Of a stretch of 64,000 nucleotides of DNA, positions 17,396 to 25,128 are shown in pieces. Source of the stretch: Dyadobacter fermentans. GTDB taxonomy: Bacteria; Bacteroidota; Bacteroidia; Cytophagales; Spirosomataceae. The translations under genes were made by a program, and so were the position numbers. The notes under the pieces are model-generated. The model did not search any database, was not told the DNA's origin, and saw only the letters and a program-made list of their open reading frames with translations. The stretch lies in NCBI RefSeq assembly GCF_019924045.1, contig NZ_JAHXBN010000010.1, forward strand, positions 1 through 64,000. The letters run 5' to 3'. Position 1 is the first letter of the stretch. Every line of letters starts with the position of its first letter.

Positions 17396-18751
17396 TTGTC
17401 AGAATACTTTAAAAATATATCCGACGGCATCAGCACGACCCTCACGGGCATGCGGCTGACGTTACGGCACCTCTGGAATGCGCGTAAAAGCCGTAGACCT
17501 GCGGATATTCGTTCGTCCAGCTTTTACGACCAGCAGGATGGGATCGTTACGATCCAGTATCCGCTGGAAACGATTCCCATTCCGGATAATGGCAGATATC
17601 GTCTGCATAATGAGATGGACGACTGCATTGTTTGCGACAAATGCGCGAAGGTCTGTCCGGTAGATTGCATCGATATCGAGCCGATTAAAGCCGTGGAAGA
17701 CGTAGGACGTGCTTCCGACGGTTCGCCGATTCGCCTGTATGCGGCGAAATTCGACATCGATATGGCTAAATGCTGTTATTGCGGTCTTTGTACCACGGTA
17801 TGCCCGACGGAATGTCTTACAATGACGAAGACTTTCGATTACAGTGAGCTCGATGTGCGGGATATGGTTTACAATTATTCCAACCTCACCGCCGAGCAAG
17901 CCGACGAAAAGCGTACGCTGCTGGAACAGTTCCAGAAGGAAAAAGAGGCTTTGAAAGTAGCCAAAGCTGCCCCGACGGCAGTATCGGCACCCGTCGCGAC
18001 AGGTACGACCCCGGCGGCCCGCCCGGTTTTCAAACCGACTGCAAAGCCGAAGCCTGCCGAAGAGTCTGTTGCCCAAGATACTCATGCTGAGGCTGCCGAA
18101 CCGGTAGCCGTTCCGGCTCCAAAACCGGCGTTCAAGCCGCTGATGAAGCCTAAAAAAGTAGAAGATAGTGCTTCCGCACAGGAAATTGCACCGGAAGCTA
18201 CGCCGACCGAAAAGCCGGCGGCCGTCAAACCTGTATTCCGGCCGACTTTGAAGCCGAAGGCTGTTTCGGACGAAAATGTGGAGAAGCCGGTTGCGGAAAC
18301 ACCAGTGGAGCCTGCTGAAAAGCCAGTTGCCGCGAAACCTGCATTCCGTCCGACGATGAAGCCGAAGGCTGTTGCGGAAGAAAATGTAGAGAAGCCGGTT
18401 GCAGAAACACCAGTCGAACCAGCTGAAAAGCCAGTTGCCGCGAAACCTGCGTTCCGTCCGACGATGAAGCCTAAGGCTGTTGCGGACGAAAATGTGGAGA
18501 AACCGGTTGCAGAAACGCCTGCCGAACCTGCTGAAAAGCCAGTTGCCGCGAAACCTGCGTTCCGTCCGACGATGAAGCCGAAGGCTGCTCCTGCTGAAAA
18601 CGTCGAAAAGCCGGTTACCGAAGCATCGGTAGGGCCGGTATCTGAGCCGAAATCGGAGGTGGCAGCGGATGCCAAACCTGCTGAACCGGTAGCGGAAAAG
18701 CCAGTCAAGCCGGCGTTCCGTCCGACAATGAAACCTAAACCCAAAGGATAG
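17396..18751 (+). CDS. nuoI: NuoI-type complex I ferredoxin subunit with long Lys/Pro repeat tail
   Basis: A 451-residue protein. Residues 1-160 are a complete NuoI subunit: an amphipathic N-terminus (YFKNISDGISTTLTGMRLTL), VTIQYPLETIP, and two [4Fe-4S] motifs with Cys77/80/83/87 and Cys126/129/132/136. Normal NuoI ends near here (about 160-200 residues). This one continues with about 260 residues of low-complexity Pro/Lys/Ala/Glu sequence built on seven KPxF(R/K)Pxx-KPK units. Translation seems to begin at TTG (17396), since no ATG fits. The chain passes electrons toward the quinone site of NADH dehydrogenase; the role of the tail is unknown. nuoJ follows after 6 nt. Confidence 0.85.
   Translation: MSEYFKNISDGISTTLTGMRLTLRHLWNARKSRRPADIRSSSFYDQQDGIVTIQYPLETIPIPDNGRYRLHNEMDDCIVCDKCAKVCPVDCIDIEPIKAVEDVGRASDGSPIRLYAAKFDIDMAKCCYCGLCTTVCPTECLTMTKTFDYSELDVRDMVYNYSNLTAEQADEKRTLLEQFQKEKEALKVAKAAPTAVSAPVATGTTPAARPVFKPTAKPKPAEESVAQDTHAEAAEPVAVPAPKPAFKPLMKPKKVEDSASAQEIAPEATPTEKPAAVKPVFRPTLKPKAVSDENVEKPVAETPVEPAEKPVAAKPAFRPTMKPKAVAEENVEKPVAETPVEPAEKPVAAKPAFRPTMKPKAVADENVEKPVAETPAEPAEKPVAAKPAFRPTMKPKAAPAENVEKPVTEASVGPVSEPKSEVAADAKPAEPVAEKPVKPAFRPTMKPKPKG
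18010..18748 (+). repeat. In-frame repeats encoding KPxF(R/K)PTxKPK units
   Basis: Seven copies of a core such as KPAFRPTMKPK are encoded. The central ones (about 18228-18620) belong to a 36-residue, roughly 108-bp unit with the linker AVADENVEKPVAETPVEPAE. DNA identity between the central copies is high (for example around 18345, 18450 and 18560), which points to recent expansion by slippage or unequal crossing over. No frame or stop is disturbed. Confidence 0.9.
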
Positions 18752-18757
18752 GCGCGC

Positions 18758-19279
18758 ATGGAAGCAATTATATTCTATATTTTTTCCGCATTGACGCTCG
18801 CAGCGGGGCTATTCATTCTGTTTTCTAAAAACCTCATTTATGGTGCATTTGCGCTATTTCTTGCATTCCTGGGCGTAGCTGCATTGTACGTGCTCGCGGG
18901 CGCGGACTTTCTGGCCGTTTCGCAGATTATGATCTATGTCGGAGGGATTCTGGTGTTGCTTATATTCGGAATCATGCTCACTCAGAAGAAGGAAAAAAGC
19001 GACGATTCTACACGCCATAATCGTGTCGAGGTGCCGATCACACGGAAAATATGGGGCTATTTGACAGGTATCGGGCTTTTCGGGTTGCTGGTGAAAGTGA
19101 TCCTTTCTTCGAATTTTAGAATGGCCGGCGAGGAAATGAGTACCAAATCGACGATCAAGACCATTGGTGTGGAGCTGATGACCAGCCATTTATTGCCATT
19201 TGAAATAGCAGCTATCCTTTTGCTGGTTGCGCTCATCGGCGCAGCCTACCTCGCATTAAACCGAAACCCGACCGCATGA
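18758..19279 (+). CDS. nuoJ: NADH dehydrogenase subunit J (second copy)
   Basis: A 173-residue membrane subunit of complex I with about five helices. The family-typical segments are FYIFSALTLAAGLFILFSKN, YGAFALFLAFLGVAALYVLAGADFLAVSQIMIYVGGILVLLIFGIMLT, and LLPFEIAAILLLVALIGAAYLA. It differs clearly from the NuoJ encoded at 54532-55050. Its last 4 nt overlap nuoK (ATGA), indicating coupled translation in the nuoI-J-K-transporter operon. Confidence 0.92.
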   Translation: MEAIIFYIFSALTLAAGLFILFSKNLIYGAFALFLAFLGVAALYVLAGADFLAVSQIMIYVGGILVLLIFGIMLTQKKEKSDDSTRHNRVEVPITRKIWGYLTGIGLFGLLVKVILSSNFRMAGEEMSTKSTIKTIGVELMTSHLLPFEIAAILLLVALIGAAYLALNRNPTA

Positions 19280-19587
19280 CGACGATACCTGTACAATATT
19301 ATCTGGTCGTTGCGGCTGCATTGTTCTGTATTGGACTGGCTATTTCCATTACTAAGCGGCATTTTATCGGTATGCTGCTCGGAATCGAATTGATGCTTAA
19401 TGCGGTTAACATCAATTTGGTAGCATTTGGCAGGCACGATCCGGAACGTTTGAGCGGACAGCTTTTTGCGTTATTTGTTATTGTAGTGGCGGCGGCCGAA
19501 GTGACTGTGGCGCTGGCGATTATTCTGCGTGTATACGGCCGTTTCAAAACGGTTGACCCCGATAAAGTAAATGAATTGAAGCAATGA
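19276..19587 (+). CDS. nuoK: NADH dehydrogenase subunit K
   Basis: A 103-residue, three-helix membrane subunit of complex I. Diagnostic is GMLLGIELMLNAVNINLVAFG with the conserved Glu in helix 2 (proton channel), followed by GQLFALFVIVVAAAEVTVALAI with the helix 3 Glu. It overlaps nuoJ by 4 nt and the next gene by 4 nt. It is the only nuoK in this window; the A-J locus at the right end lacks one. Confidence 0.94.
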   Translation: MTTIPVQYYLVVAAALFCIGLAISITKRHFIGMLLGIELMLNAVNINLVAFGRHDPERLSGQLFALFVIVVAAAEVTVALAIILRVYGRFKTVDPDKVNELKQ

Positions 19588-20030
19588 ACTGGATTTTCCT
19601 GGTATTCGCTTTTCTGATCGGGATCAGCAATGCCGTACAATCTGGCGTGAATACGCAACTCCGCGAGTCGATCAACAATCCTATTCTCGCGGCCATGACA
19701 TCCTTTTTTGTAGGATTAGTGGTCCTGACGATCGCTTTCGCTTGTTTCAACCAAAATCCGGTTCCTTCCCTGGCTGATCTCAAACAGGTTTCGTGGACAC
19801 GCTTCATGGGCGGAGTACTCGGCGCTTTCTATGTAATCACGGTTATTTTCATCGTCAGGAATATCGGCCCGGCCAATATGATGTGCCTTGTAATTGCTGG
19901 GCAGATGGTGACGGTCATGACCATCGATCATTTTGGTTTACAGGGATTTGCCGTTCATCACATGAACCTGCCACGCATTTTGGGTACGATCCTGCTGATA
20001 GGCGGTGTTTATCTCATCCTGAAAAATTAG
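19584..20030 (+). CDS. DUF606/YdcZ-type small DMT transporter
   Basis: A 148-residue integral membrane protein with about five helices. GISNAVQSGVNTQLRESINNPILAAMTSFFVGL and WTRFMGGVLGAFYVITVIFIVRNIGPANMMCLVIAGQ match the DUF606 (YdcZ) family of small drug/metabolite-type transporters. The substrate is unknown. It overlaps nuoK by 4 nt (ATGA), so it is translated with the complex I genes, an unexpected pairing. A terminator-like hairpin for the opposite strand follows. Confidence 0.85.
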   Translation: MNWIFLVFAFLIGISNAVQSGVNTQLRESINNPILAAMTSFFVGLVVLTIAFACFNQNPVPSLADLKQVSWTRFMGGVLGAFYVITVIFIVRNIGPANMMCLVIAGQMVTVMTIDHFGLQGFAVHHMNLPRILGTILLIGGVYLILKN

Positions 20031-20034
20031 GGCA

Positions 20035-20065
20035 CAAAAAAACAGCAACCCTTTTGGATTGCTGT
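20035..20065 (-). terminator. Terminator of the DUF6265 gene
   Basis: On the minus strand the stem ACAGCAA/TTGCTGT (with an inner CC/GG) is followed by a run of eight T. It lies just after the stop of the gene at 20086-20583 and also sits between two convergent genes. Confidence 0.8.
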
Positions 20066-20085
20066 CTGGTAGTTCTTAGGCTTCC

Positions 20086-20583
20086 TCAGGGGATTTTGTT
20101 GAAAATGAACAGATCCACAAAGCTCCACTTATCATTTTCTTTCTTCCCGCGCTGGATCACCAGTTGCGTAGGGGAGCGTCTCTCGTAGATAATGCGTACC
20201 GAGGCATCGTCTTTTTCAAACAAAGCCTGGTTCTTTTTTGCTTCGATGAATTTGTAGCGGTCGGCTACCTCTTTTTCTTCCAGCGAGATCATGCCCGGCT
20301 TGAAATGCTTCACCATCGCCACGGGACCATTGTCGGTCTGCTCAAACGCAAATATCTCATAAAGAGCGGGTTTGTCGTCTTTGATCATACGAATGAAACC
20401 GACGATGTTGTTTCCTTTGGGAGCCGTCCAGGAAGCTTCGATCGGCCCGCCGTTGTACGTGCCGAGCCAGCGGCCATCCAGGAACGCGATGTCGTTCAGG
20501 GTGCCTTGGGCCTGAGCAAATGTAGCCGTCAATACCAGGGCAAATGCCAGACAAACTTTTCTAATTGTGTTGAATTGGGTCAT
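20086..20583 (-). CDS. DUF6265-type exported protein
   Basis: A 165-residue protein with a signal peptide ending in TATFAQAQG. The mature part starts LNDIAFLDGRWLGTYNGGPIEASWTAPKGNNIVGFIRM, the pattern of DUF6265 domains (small lipocalin-like beta barrels), followed by YEIFAFEQTDNGPVAMVKHF. Function is unknown; such domains are usually found as secreted single-domain proteins in Bacteroidota. An inverted repeat at 20629-20654 lies 46 nt upstream of its start and may regulate it. Confidence 0.8.
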   Translation of the reverse strand: MTQFNTIRKVCLAFALVLTATFAQAQGTLNDIAFLDGRWLGTYNGGPIEASWTAPKGNNIVGFIRMIKDDKPALYEIFAFEQTDNGPVAMVKHFKPGMISLEEKEVADRYKFIEAKKNQALFEKDDASVRIIYERRSPTQLVIQRGKKENDKWSFVDLFIFNKIP

Positions 20584-20628
20584 TGAGATTTAGGTTGTGA
20601 ATTGAGGTGGCAAATTAATAGAAATGTT

Positions 20629-20654
20629 AATTGCGTCAACGTACTGACGCAATT
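20629..20654. promoter_or_regulatory. Perfect 10-bp inverted repeat upstream of the DUF6265 gene
   Basis: AATTGCGTCA and TGACGCAATT are exact complements separated by 6 nt (ACGTAC). There is no T-run on either side, so it looks more like an operator or leader element than a terminator. It sits 46 nt upstream of the 20583 start and 15 nt from the purF terminator. Confidence 0.45.
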
Positions 20655-20668
20655 TAGGTGAATGACGA

Positions 20669-20704
20669 CAAAAAATAGCCGACTCGTCTCCAAGCCGGCT
20701 ATCT
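20669..20704 (-). terminator. Terminator of purF
   Basis: On the minus strand the arms GATAGCCGGCTTGG and CGAGTCGGCTATTTTTTG form a stem (TAGCCG/CGGCTA) followed by a run of T. It ends the purF transcript 18 nt after the stop codon. Confidence 0.8.
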
Positions 20705-20721
20705 ACATTCAAATTCTATGA

Positions 20722-22614
20722 TTAATAAGCCCTCTCCAACTTACCTTCGTAAGAGTTGGTAAAAGCTTTGTTTACCACTTTGTTACCGCCTTGTGTCGGG
20801 TAATTACCGGTGAAATACCAGTCGCCGAGATGGCCCGGGCAGGCTTTGTGCAGGTTTTCGACAGTTTGGAACACCACCGAGAGCTCTGCGTTCAAGCCTT
20901 TCGGACGGATGATTTCTGCGATTTTCTGAGAAATCTCTTCGTCGGTGAAAGGATCGTAGAGCGCCTTTACATAATTGGTATGATATGGATTCTTCGTTGC
21001 CAGCGCAGTTACACTTTGCGTGTACGCATCTTCCAGCTTATATTCCATATCACGCTCTTCAAGCAATTTTAACACCGCGCGGTAAGCAACGAAATCCTTC
21101 ATTCTCGACATGTCGATACCGTAGCAATCCGGGAAGCGGATTTGTGGCGCGGATGAGGCAACCACAATCTTTTTAGGTTTGAGGCGGTCGAGCATGGTGA
21201 GGATGCTTTTTTCAAGCGTCGTACCACGTACAATGGAGTCGTCTATGATCACGACGGTATCCACATTCTTGCGGACTACTTCAAAAGTAGTGTCATACAC
21301 GCTCGAAACCATATCGTCGCGCAGCGCGTCGGCGGTAATGAACGTACGTGACTTCACATCTTTGGTTACCAGTTTCTCGATTCTCGGACGGAACGAAAGT
21401 ACTTTTTCAAGGTCGGCTTCGAATAGAATGCCCTCCATGATAGCCTGCTTGCGCTTCTTGGCCAGATATTCCTCCAAACCTTCGATCATCCCGAGGAACG
21501 CCGTTTCAGCAGTGTTCGGAATGTATGAGAAAATCGTGTTTTCGAGGTCGTAATTAACTTCTTTGAGAATTTGCGGAATCAGCAGTTTGCCCAGCTGCTT
21601 GCGCTCATTATAAATGTCCGGATCGGTACCGCGGGAGAAGTAAATTCGCTCGAAACTGCATGAGCGTTTTTCCAGGCGGGGCAGGATCGGGAACTCATTA
21701 TATTCACCGTTTTTGTCGACGATGAGCGCAGAACCCGGCGTAATTTCAGTGATCTGGTCGTAATCTACATTGAATGCAGCTTTGATAGCCTGTTTCTCGG
21801 ATGCTACTACAACCACTTCATCGTCAGCATAATAGAATGCTGGACGAATACCCGCCGGATCGCGGATTACGAAGGATGCGCCATAACCGGTAAGACCACA
21901 CATCGCATAGCCGCCATCAAAGTCGCGGCACGAGCGGTAGAGCAGGCGCGGCAGGTCGATATTGTCTTCGATGACGTCGGACAACGTCGGGTTTTCGTAA
22001 ATTCCTTTGAAACGCTCGAACACCCGCTGGTTTTCTTCATCCAGGAAATGTCCAATTTTTTCCATTACCGTTACGGTGTCGACTTTCTCTTTTGGGTGCT
22101 GGCCCAGTGAAACCAGTTTGCCAAAAAGCTCATCCACGTTGGTCATGTTGAAGTTTCCGGCCATCACCAGATTGCGGCTCCGCCAGTTACTTTGGCGCAG
22201 CATCGGGTGGCAGTTTTCCACTTCATTGGAACCATGCGTACCATAACGAAGATGTCCCAGCCATACTTCTCCCGTAAATGCCAGGTTTTCCTGCAACCAT
22301 TTAGCGTCGTTGACGTGGTCGCGGTTGTTTTTTAGACCTTTGCGGAATTTTTTGTGGATTTTGGAGAAGATATCCGTAAGTGGCTGAGGTTCTACGGATC
22401 TGTATCGGCTGATATATCGTTTCCCGGGCGGGACATCGATCTTGATATTGGCTACCCCGGCTCCATCCTGGCCCCGGTTGACCTGTTTTTCCATCATGAC
22501 CGAAAGCTTATGCACTGCGTACAGCGGCGTTTCGTACTTGTCGATGTAGTATTGATAAGGCTTTCTAAGACGGATAAGTGCTATGCCGCACTCATGCTTA
22601 ATGGCGTCGCTCAT
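20722..22614 (-). CDS. purF: Amidophosphoribosyltransferase
   Basis: A 630-residue enzyme of purine synthesis that makes phosphoribosylamine from PRPP and glutamine. The N-terminal class II glutaminase has nucleophile Cys9 in HECGIALIRL after an eight-residue leader, RGQDGAGVA, GHLRYGTHG and the DFDGGYAMCGL region. The C-terminal phosphoribosyltransferase has the PRPP loop VVIIDDSIVRGTTLEKSI. At 630 residues it is longer than E. coli PurF (about 505) and belongs to the long form seen in Bacteroidota. A -7 element at 22722-22729 implies a leader of about 100 nt. Confidence 0.9.
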   Translation of the reverse strand: MSDAIKHECGIALIRLRKPYQYYIDKYETPLYAVHKLSVMMEKQVNRGQDGAGVANIKIDVPPGKRYISRYRSVEPQPLTDIFSKIHKKFRKGLKNNRDHVNDAKWLQENLAFTGEVWLGHLRYGTHGSNEVENCHPMLRQSNWRSRNLVMAGNFNMTNVDELFGKLVSLGQHPKEKVDTVTVMEKIGHFLDEENQRVFERFKGIYENPTLSDVIEDNIDLPRLLYRSCRDFDGGYAMCGLTGYGASFVIRDPAGIRPAFYYADDEVVVVASEKQAIKAAFNVDYDQITEITPGSALIVDKNGEYNEFPILPRLEKRSCSFERIYFSRGTDPDIYNERKQLGKLLIPQILKEVNYDLENTIFSYIPNTAETAFLGMIEGLEEYLAKKRKQAIMEGILFEADLEKVLSFRPRIEKLVTKDVKSRTFITADALRDDMVSSVYDTTFEVVRKNVDTVVIIDDSIVRGTTLEKSILTMLDRLKPKKIVVASSAPQIRFPDCYGIDMSRMKDFVAYRAVLKLLEERDMEYKLEDAYTQSVTALATKNPYHTNYVKALYDPFTDEEISQKIAEIIRPKGLNAELSVVFQTVENLHKACPGHLGDWYFTGNYPTQGGNKVVNKAFTNSYEGKLERAY

Positions 22615-22721
22615 AAGAAGAGTAATGCTTTTAGAGATATTGGTGTTTGCTGGTATGCAAAGCGTATTCCCTGAATATTAGCCTAACGAATTTCGATTCT
22701 CGTTTAGTTCGTTATTTCTTA

Positions 22722-22729
22722 CAAAGGTA
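22722..22729 (-). promoter_or_regulatory. -7 element of purF
   Basis: Read on the minus strand the sequence is TACCTTTG, an exact TAnnTTTG. A TTTTG is found 24 nt further upstream, somewhat more than the preferred spacing. The predicted transcript would have a 5' leader of roughly 100 nt. Confidence 0.55.
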
Positions 22730-22781
22730 CAAATCCTTTGGCTTAAAAAACTCCAAAAATGTTCAATTTTTCAAATCCTTT

Positions 22782-23161
22782 CCGTCAGTTTAAACTGACG
22801 GGATTAGACTGGCATAGCGTTACTAAAATTGCATGCCGTCCATCCCCCTTCCCGGCTGTTTTAACTGCCGGATCAACAATTGTTTAAACCGACGGGATTA
22901 GATTGGCATAGCGTTACTAAAATTGCATTCCGTCCATCCCCTTCCCGGCAGTTTCAACTGCCGGATCAACAATTGTTTAAACTGACGGGATTAGACTGGC
23001 ATAGCGTTACCAAAATTGCATGCCGTCCATCCCCTTCCCGGCTGTTTCAACTGCCGGATCAACAATTGTTTAAACTGACGGGATTAGACTGGCATAGCGT
23101 TACTAAAATTGCATGCCGTCCATCCCCTTCCCGGCTGTTTCAACTGCCGGATCAGCAATCA
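22782..23161. repeat. Four-copy 93-bp intergenic tandem repeat with palindromes
   Basis: Unit starts are at 22789, 22883, 22976 and 23069, giving periods of 94, 93 and 93 bp. Each unit runs from TTTAAAC(T/C)GACGGGATTAG through ATTGCATGCCGTCCATCCCC to CCGGATCAACAATTG. Two palindromes stand out: the perfect 20-mer CCGTCAGTTTAAACTGACGG at the left border, and a near-perfect CCGGCAGTTTCAACTGCCGG within each unit. Copies differ at only a few positions. It fills the gap between the divergent purF and recO genes. No coding function is supported. Confidence 0.95.
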
Positions 23162-23221
23162 TAAAAGATTCACTTATAAGAAAGATAACTATTTTTGATC
23201 AGATCGATATTAAAATTTCAT

Positions 23222-23917
23222 ATGCTTCACAAAACCCGCGGTATCGCATTGAGCTACATCCGGTACAAGGAATCTTCCATCATCGCGAAGATCTACACGG
23301 AAGCCTTTGGTATCCAGACTTATATCGTCAACGGCGTGCGAAGCAGCAAGTCCAAAACCAACCGGATCGCTTTTTTTCAGCCGCTTACATTGCTCGATCT
23401 GGTGGTGTACCATAAGAACAAGGAGGACACGATCCACCGCATTTCCGAGATCAAGTGCTATGCGCCGTTCTTCTCGATACCTTTTGATGTAATAAAATCG
23501 GGCCTGGCGCTTTTTATGACCGAAATGCTCGGTAAAACTCTGCGCGAGGAAGAAAACAACGAGCCATTGTTCCATTTTATTGAACAATCGGTGCTCTATC
23601 TCGATGAAGCCGGGACCGGTTTCGAAAATTTTCACATTCAGTTCCTGATGCAATTGGCGCATTATCTGGGGTTTGGTGTGGAAACGGCCGAGGATTTGGA
23701 AAGCGAGCTGAAAGACAACCATTTCCCGCACCTGCCCGATGCACAAGAGCATACGGCTACGGTGCAAATGCTGGACAATGATTACGGTTTGTCCATTCCG
23801 CTGGACAGGTCACGGCGGATAAATATCCTCGAAAAGATGATTTTCTTTTACAAAATCCACATGGATGGGCTCGGGGAGATCAAGTCTCTGGACGTTTTGA
23901 GGGAAGTTTTGCGCTAA
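23222..23917 (+). CDS. recO: DNA repair protein RecO
   Basis: A 231-residue protein of the RecFOR recombination-repair pathway, which helps RecA load on SSB-coated single-stranded DNA. The N-terminal OB-fold starts MLHKTRGIALSYIRYKESSIIAKIYTEAFG, where the pattern of 'alternative route, Glu-Ser-x-I-I-x-x-Y-T' is family-typical, followed by YIVNGVRSSKSK. The zinc-finger cysteines of some RecO proteins are absent, as in other Bacteroidota. A -7 element TATTTTTG at 23190-23197 lies just upstream, immediately after the tandem repeat array. Confidence 0.88.
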   Translation: MLHKTRGIALSYIRYKESSIIAKIYTEAFGIQTYIVNGVRSSKSKTNRIAFFQPLTLLDLVVYHKNKEDTIHRISEIKCYAPFFSIPFDVIKSGLALFMTEMLGKTLREEENNEPLFHFIEQSVLYLDEAGTGFENFHIQFLMQLAHYLGFGVETAEDLESELKDNHFPHLPDAQEHTATVQMLDNDYGLSIPLDRSRRINILEKMIFFYKIHMDGLGEIKSLDVLREVLR

Positions 23918-23920
23918 AAA

Positions 23921-23950
23921 TTGCTTCCGGCTGAAATTGGCATAATTTTG
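23921..23950 (+). promoter_or_regulatory. Consensus promoter of the gene at 23986
   Basis: TTG (23921-23923), exactly 19 nt, then TAATTTTG (23943-23950): a full match to the Bacteroidota sigma consensus. It starts 4 nt after the recO stop, so the downstream gene has its own promoter. Confidence 0.75.
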
Positions 23951-23985
23951 ATAACGTATAGGGTAACTCCATCAACCTGAATGCA

Positions 23986-24690
23986 ATGAAACATATACTG
24001 ACAACCACCTTTTCACTCATTTGTTTTCTCTCGCTTGCGCAAGTGCCCAAAGGCGCATGGAAATCGCAGGAGCCGACAGGCAGCGCCTCGACGCTCATTG
24101 TGGCTGATAATTACATGGTGATCGCTTCTTACAGCATCGGTAATAAGTATTTTGAAAGGGCCGAGGGAGGACCTTTCACCATGAATGGAGACAAAATGAC
24201 TTACACGCCTGAGTTCAATTCGGCGGATACGGCCAAAATCGGGATTCCGATCGAGTTCACGGTAACGGTAAAAGATGATATCCTGACGCTACGTTACGAA
24301 GAGGCGATGGTCTGGATGCGTGTCGATTACGCTACCAGTAACGCGCCTATGGCAGGAGCCTGGCACATCACCGAACGGGACAATGGGCAGGGTACTCTCG
24401 TTAAAATACATCAGGAAGGAACGCGAAAAACGCTTAAATTGCTCTCAAAGACACGCTTCCAATGGTTTGCGATCGACCCTGCGGTTAAGAAATTTTACGC
24501 AACCGGCGGCGGGACTTACACCGCCAAAGACGGTAAATACACCGAAAACATTCAGTTTTTCTCTAAAGACAACAACCGCGTAGGTTCTTCGCTGAAATTT
24601 GATTTCAAGCTCGACAATGGTCGTTGGGATCATAGCGGAAAGAGCAGCGATGGCAAACCGATTCACGAGATCTGGGAAAAAATCCCCTGA
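23986..24690 (+). CDS. Secreted protein of unknown function
   Basis: A 234-residue exported protein with signal MKHILTTTFSLICFLSLAQ. The mature part seems to hold two related beta-rich halves: VPKGAWKSQEPTGSASTLIVADNYMVIASY (about 20-110) and APMAGAWHITERDNGQGTLVKIHQEGTRKTLKLLS (about 120-234). Both start with the G-A-W pattern of lipocalin-like domains. I do not recognise a named family. It has its own promoter at 23921-23950 and probably acts in the periplasm or outside the cell. Confidence 0.65.
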   Translation: MKHILTTTFSLICFLSLAQVPKGAWKSQEPTGSASTLIVADNYMVIASYSIGNKYFERAEGGPFTMNGDKMTYTPEFNSADTAKIGIPIEFTVTVKDDILTLRYEEAMVWMRVDYATSNAPMAGAWHITERDNGQGTLVKIHQEGTRKTLKLLSKTRFQWFAIDPAVKKFYATGGGTYTAKDGKYTENIQFFSKDNNRVGSSLKFDFKLDNGRWDHSGKSSDGKPIHEIWEKIP

Positions 24691-24693
24691 TAG

Positions 24694-25128
24694 TCATTCG
24701 ATTACCTCGGCGTTTTTCAGAATGTAGTTGAGGTGATCGACATCATTCGCATTGAGCGTCAGTCTTCCGCGGACGGTCAGGACTTCGTCCGTCCGGAAAC
24801 GTTGTTTTTTCTTCCTGAACTGCAATTCCATAATGGACTCCGGGCCGGCTCCGCCACAAAAGAAGCACGCGGCCATCGGTTTGGCTGAAATCACATAAAT
24901 ATTGTCGTTTTCATCCACGGGGATCATGTAGCCGCGGATGCTGACCTCTTTGTCATGCAGTACGTTCACCGACGGCCCGAAGGTAGGGTAGAGGAAATAC
25001 ATACTTAGCTCCGTATTGAGTTTTCGCGTAAACCGCACGTCAGTCAGGCGTTTCCAGGTGATGGGTAATGGCTCTGTGCGAGGTGTGAGAGCCAGCAATG
25101 GAATAAACAGGAGTGCTATTCTTTTCAT
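24694..25128 (-). CDS. DUF3299-like exported protein
   Basis: A 144-residue protein with a signal peptide (MKRIALLFIPLLALTPRTEP). VSIRGYMIPVDENDNIYVISAKPMAACFFCGGAGPESIMEL resembles the conserved block of DUF3299 (COG3495), including paired cysteines in ACFFCGG. The family has no assigned activity, but in gammaproteobacteria it occurs in zinc-repressed uptake loci. The ATG at 25128 overlaps the stop of the His-rich lipoprotein gene (ATGA, 25125-25128), so the two are co-translated. Confidence 0.65.
   Translation of the reverse strand: MKRIALLFIPLLALTPRTEPLPITWKRLTDVRFTRKLNTELSMYFLYPTFGPSVNVLHDKEVSIRGYMIPVDENDNIYVISAKPMAACFFCGGAGPESIMELQFRKKKQRFRTDEVLTVRGRLTLNANDVDHLNYILKNAEVIE

Noticed and set aside
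18082..18759. 225-residue frame opposite the nuoI-like repeat region
   Set aside because: Its Gly/Ser/Ala-rich repeats are the exact antisense of the Lys/Pro repeats; the plus-strand frame continues an intact NuoI and leads straight into nuoJ.
22782..23161. CRISPR-like array
   Set aside because: The whole 93-bp unit is repeated without variable spacers, and no cas genes are near.
22880..23164. 94-residue frame across the tandem repeats
   Set aside because: It only translates the 93-bp (divisible by 3) repeat units; no start context or recognisable protein, and unit one has a different period.
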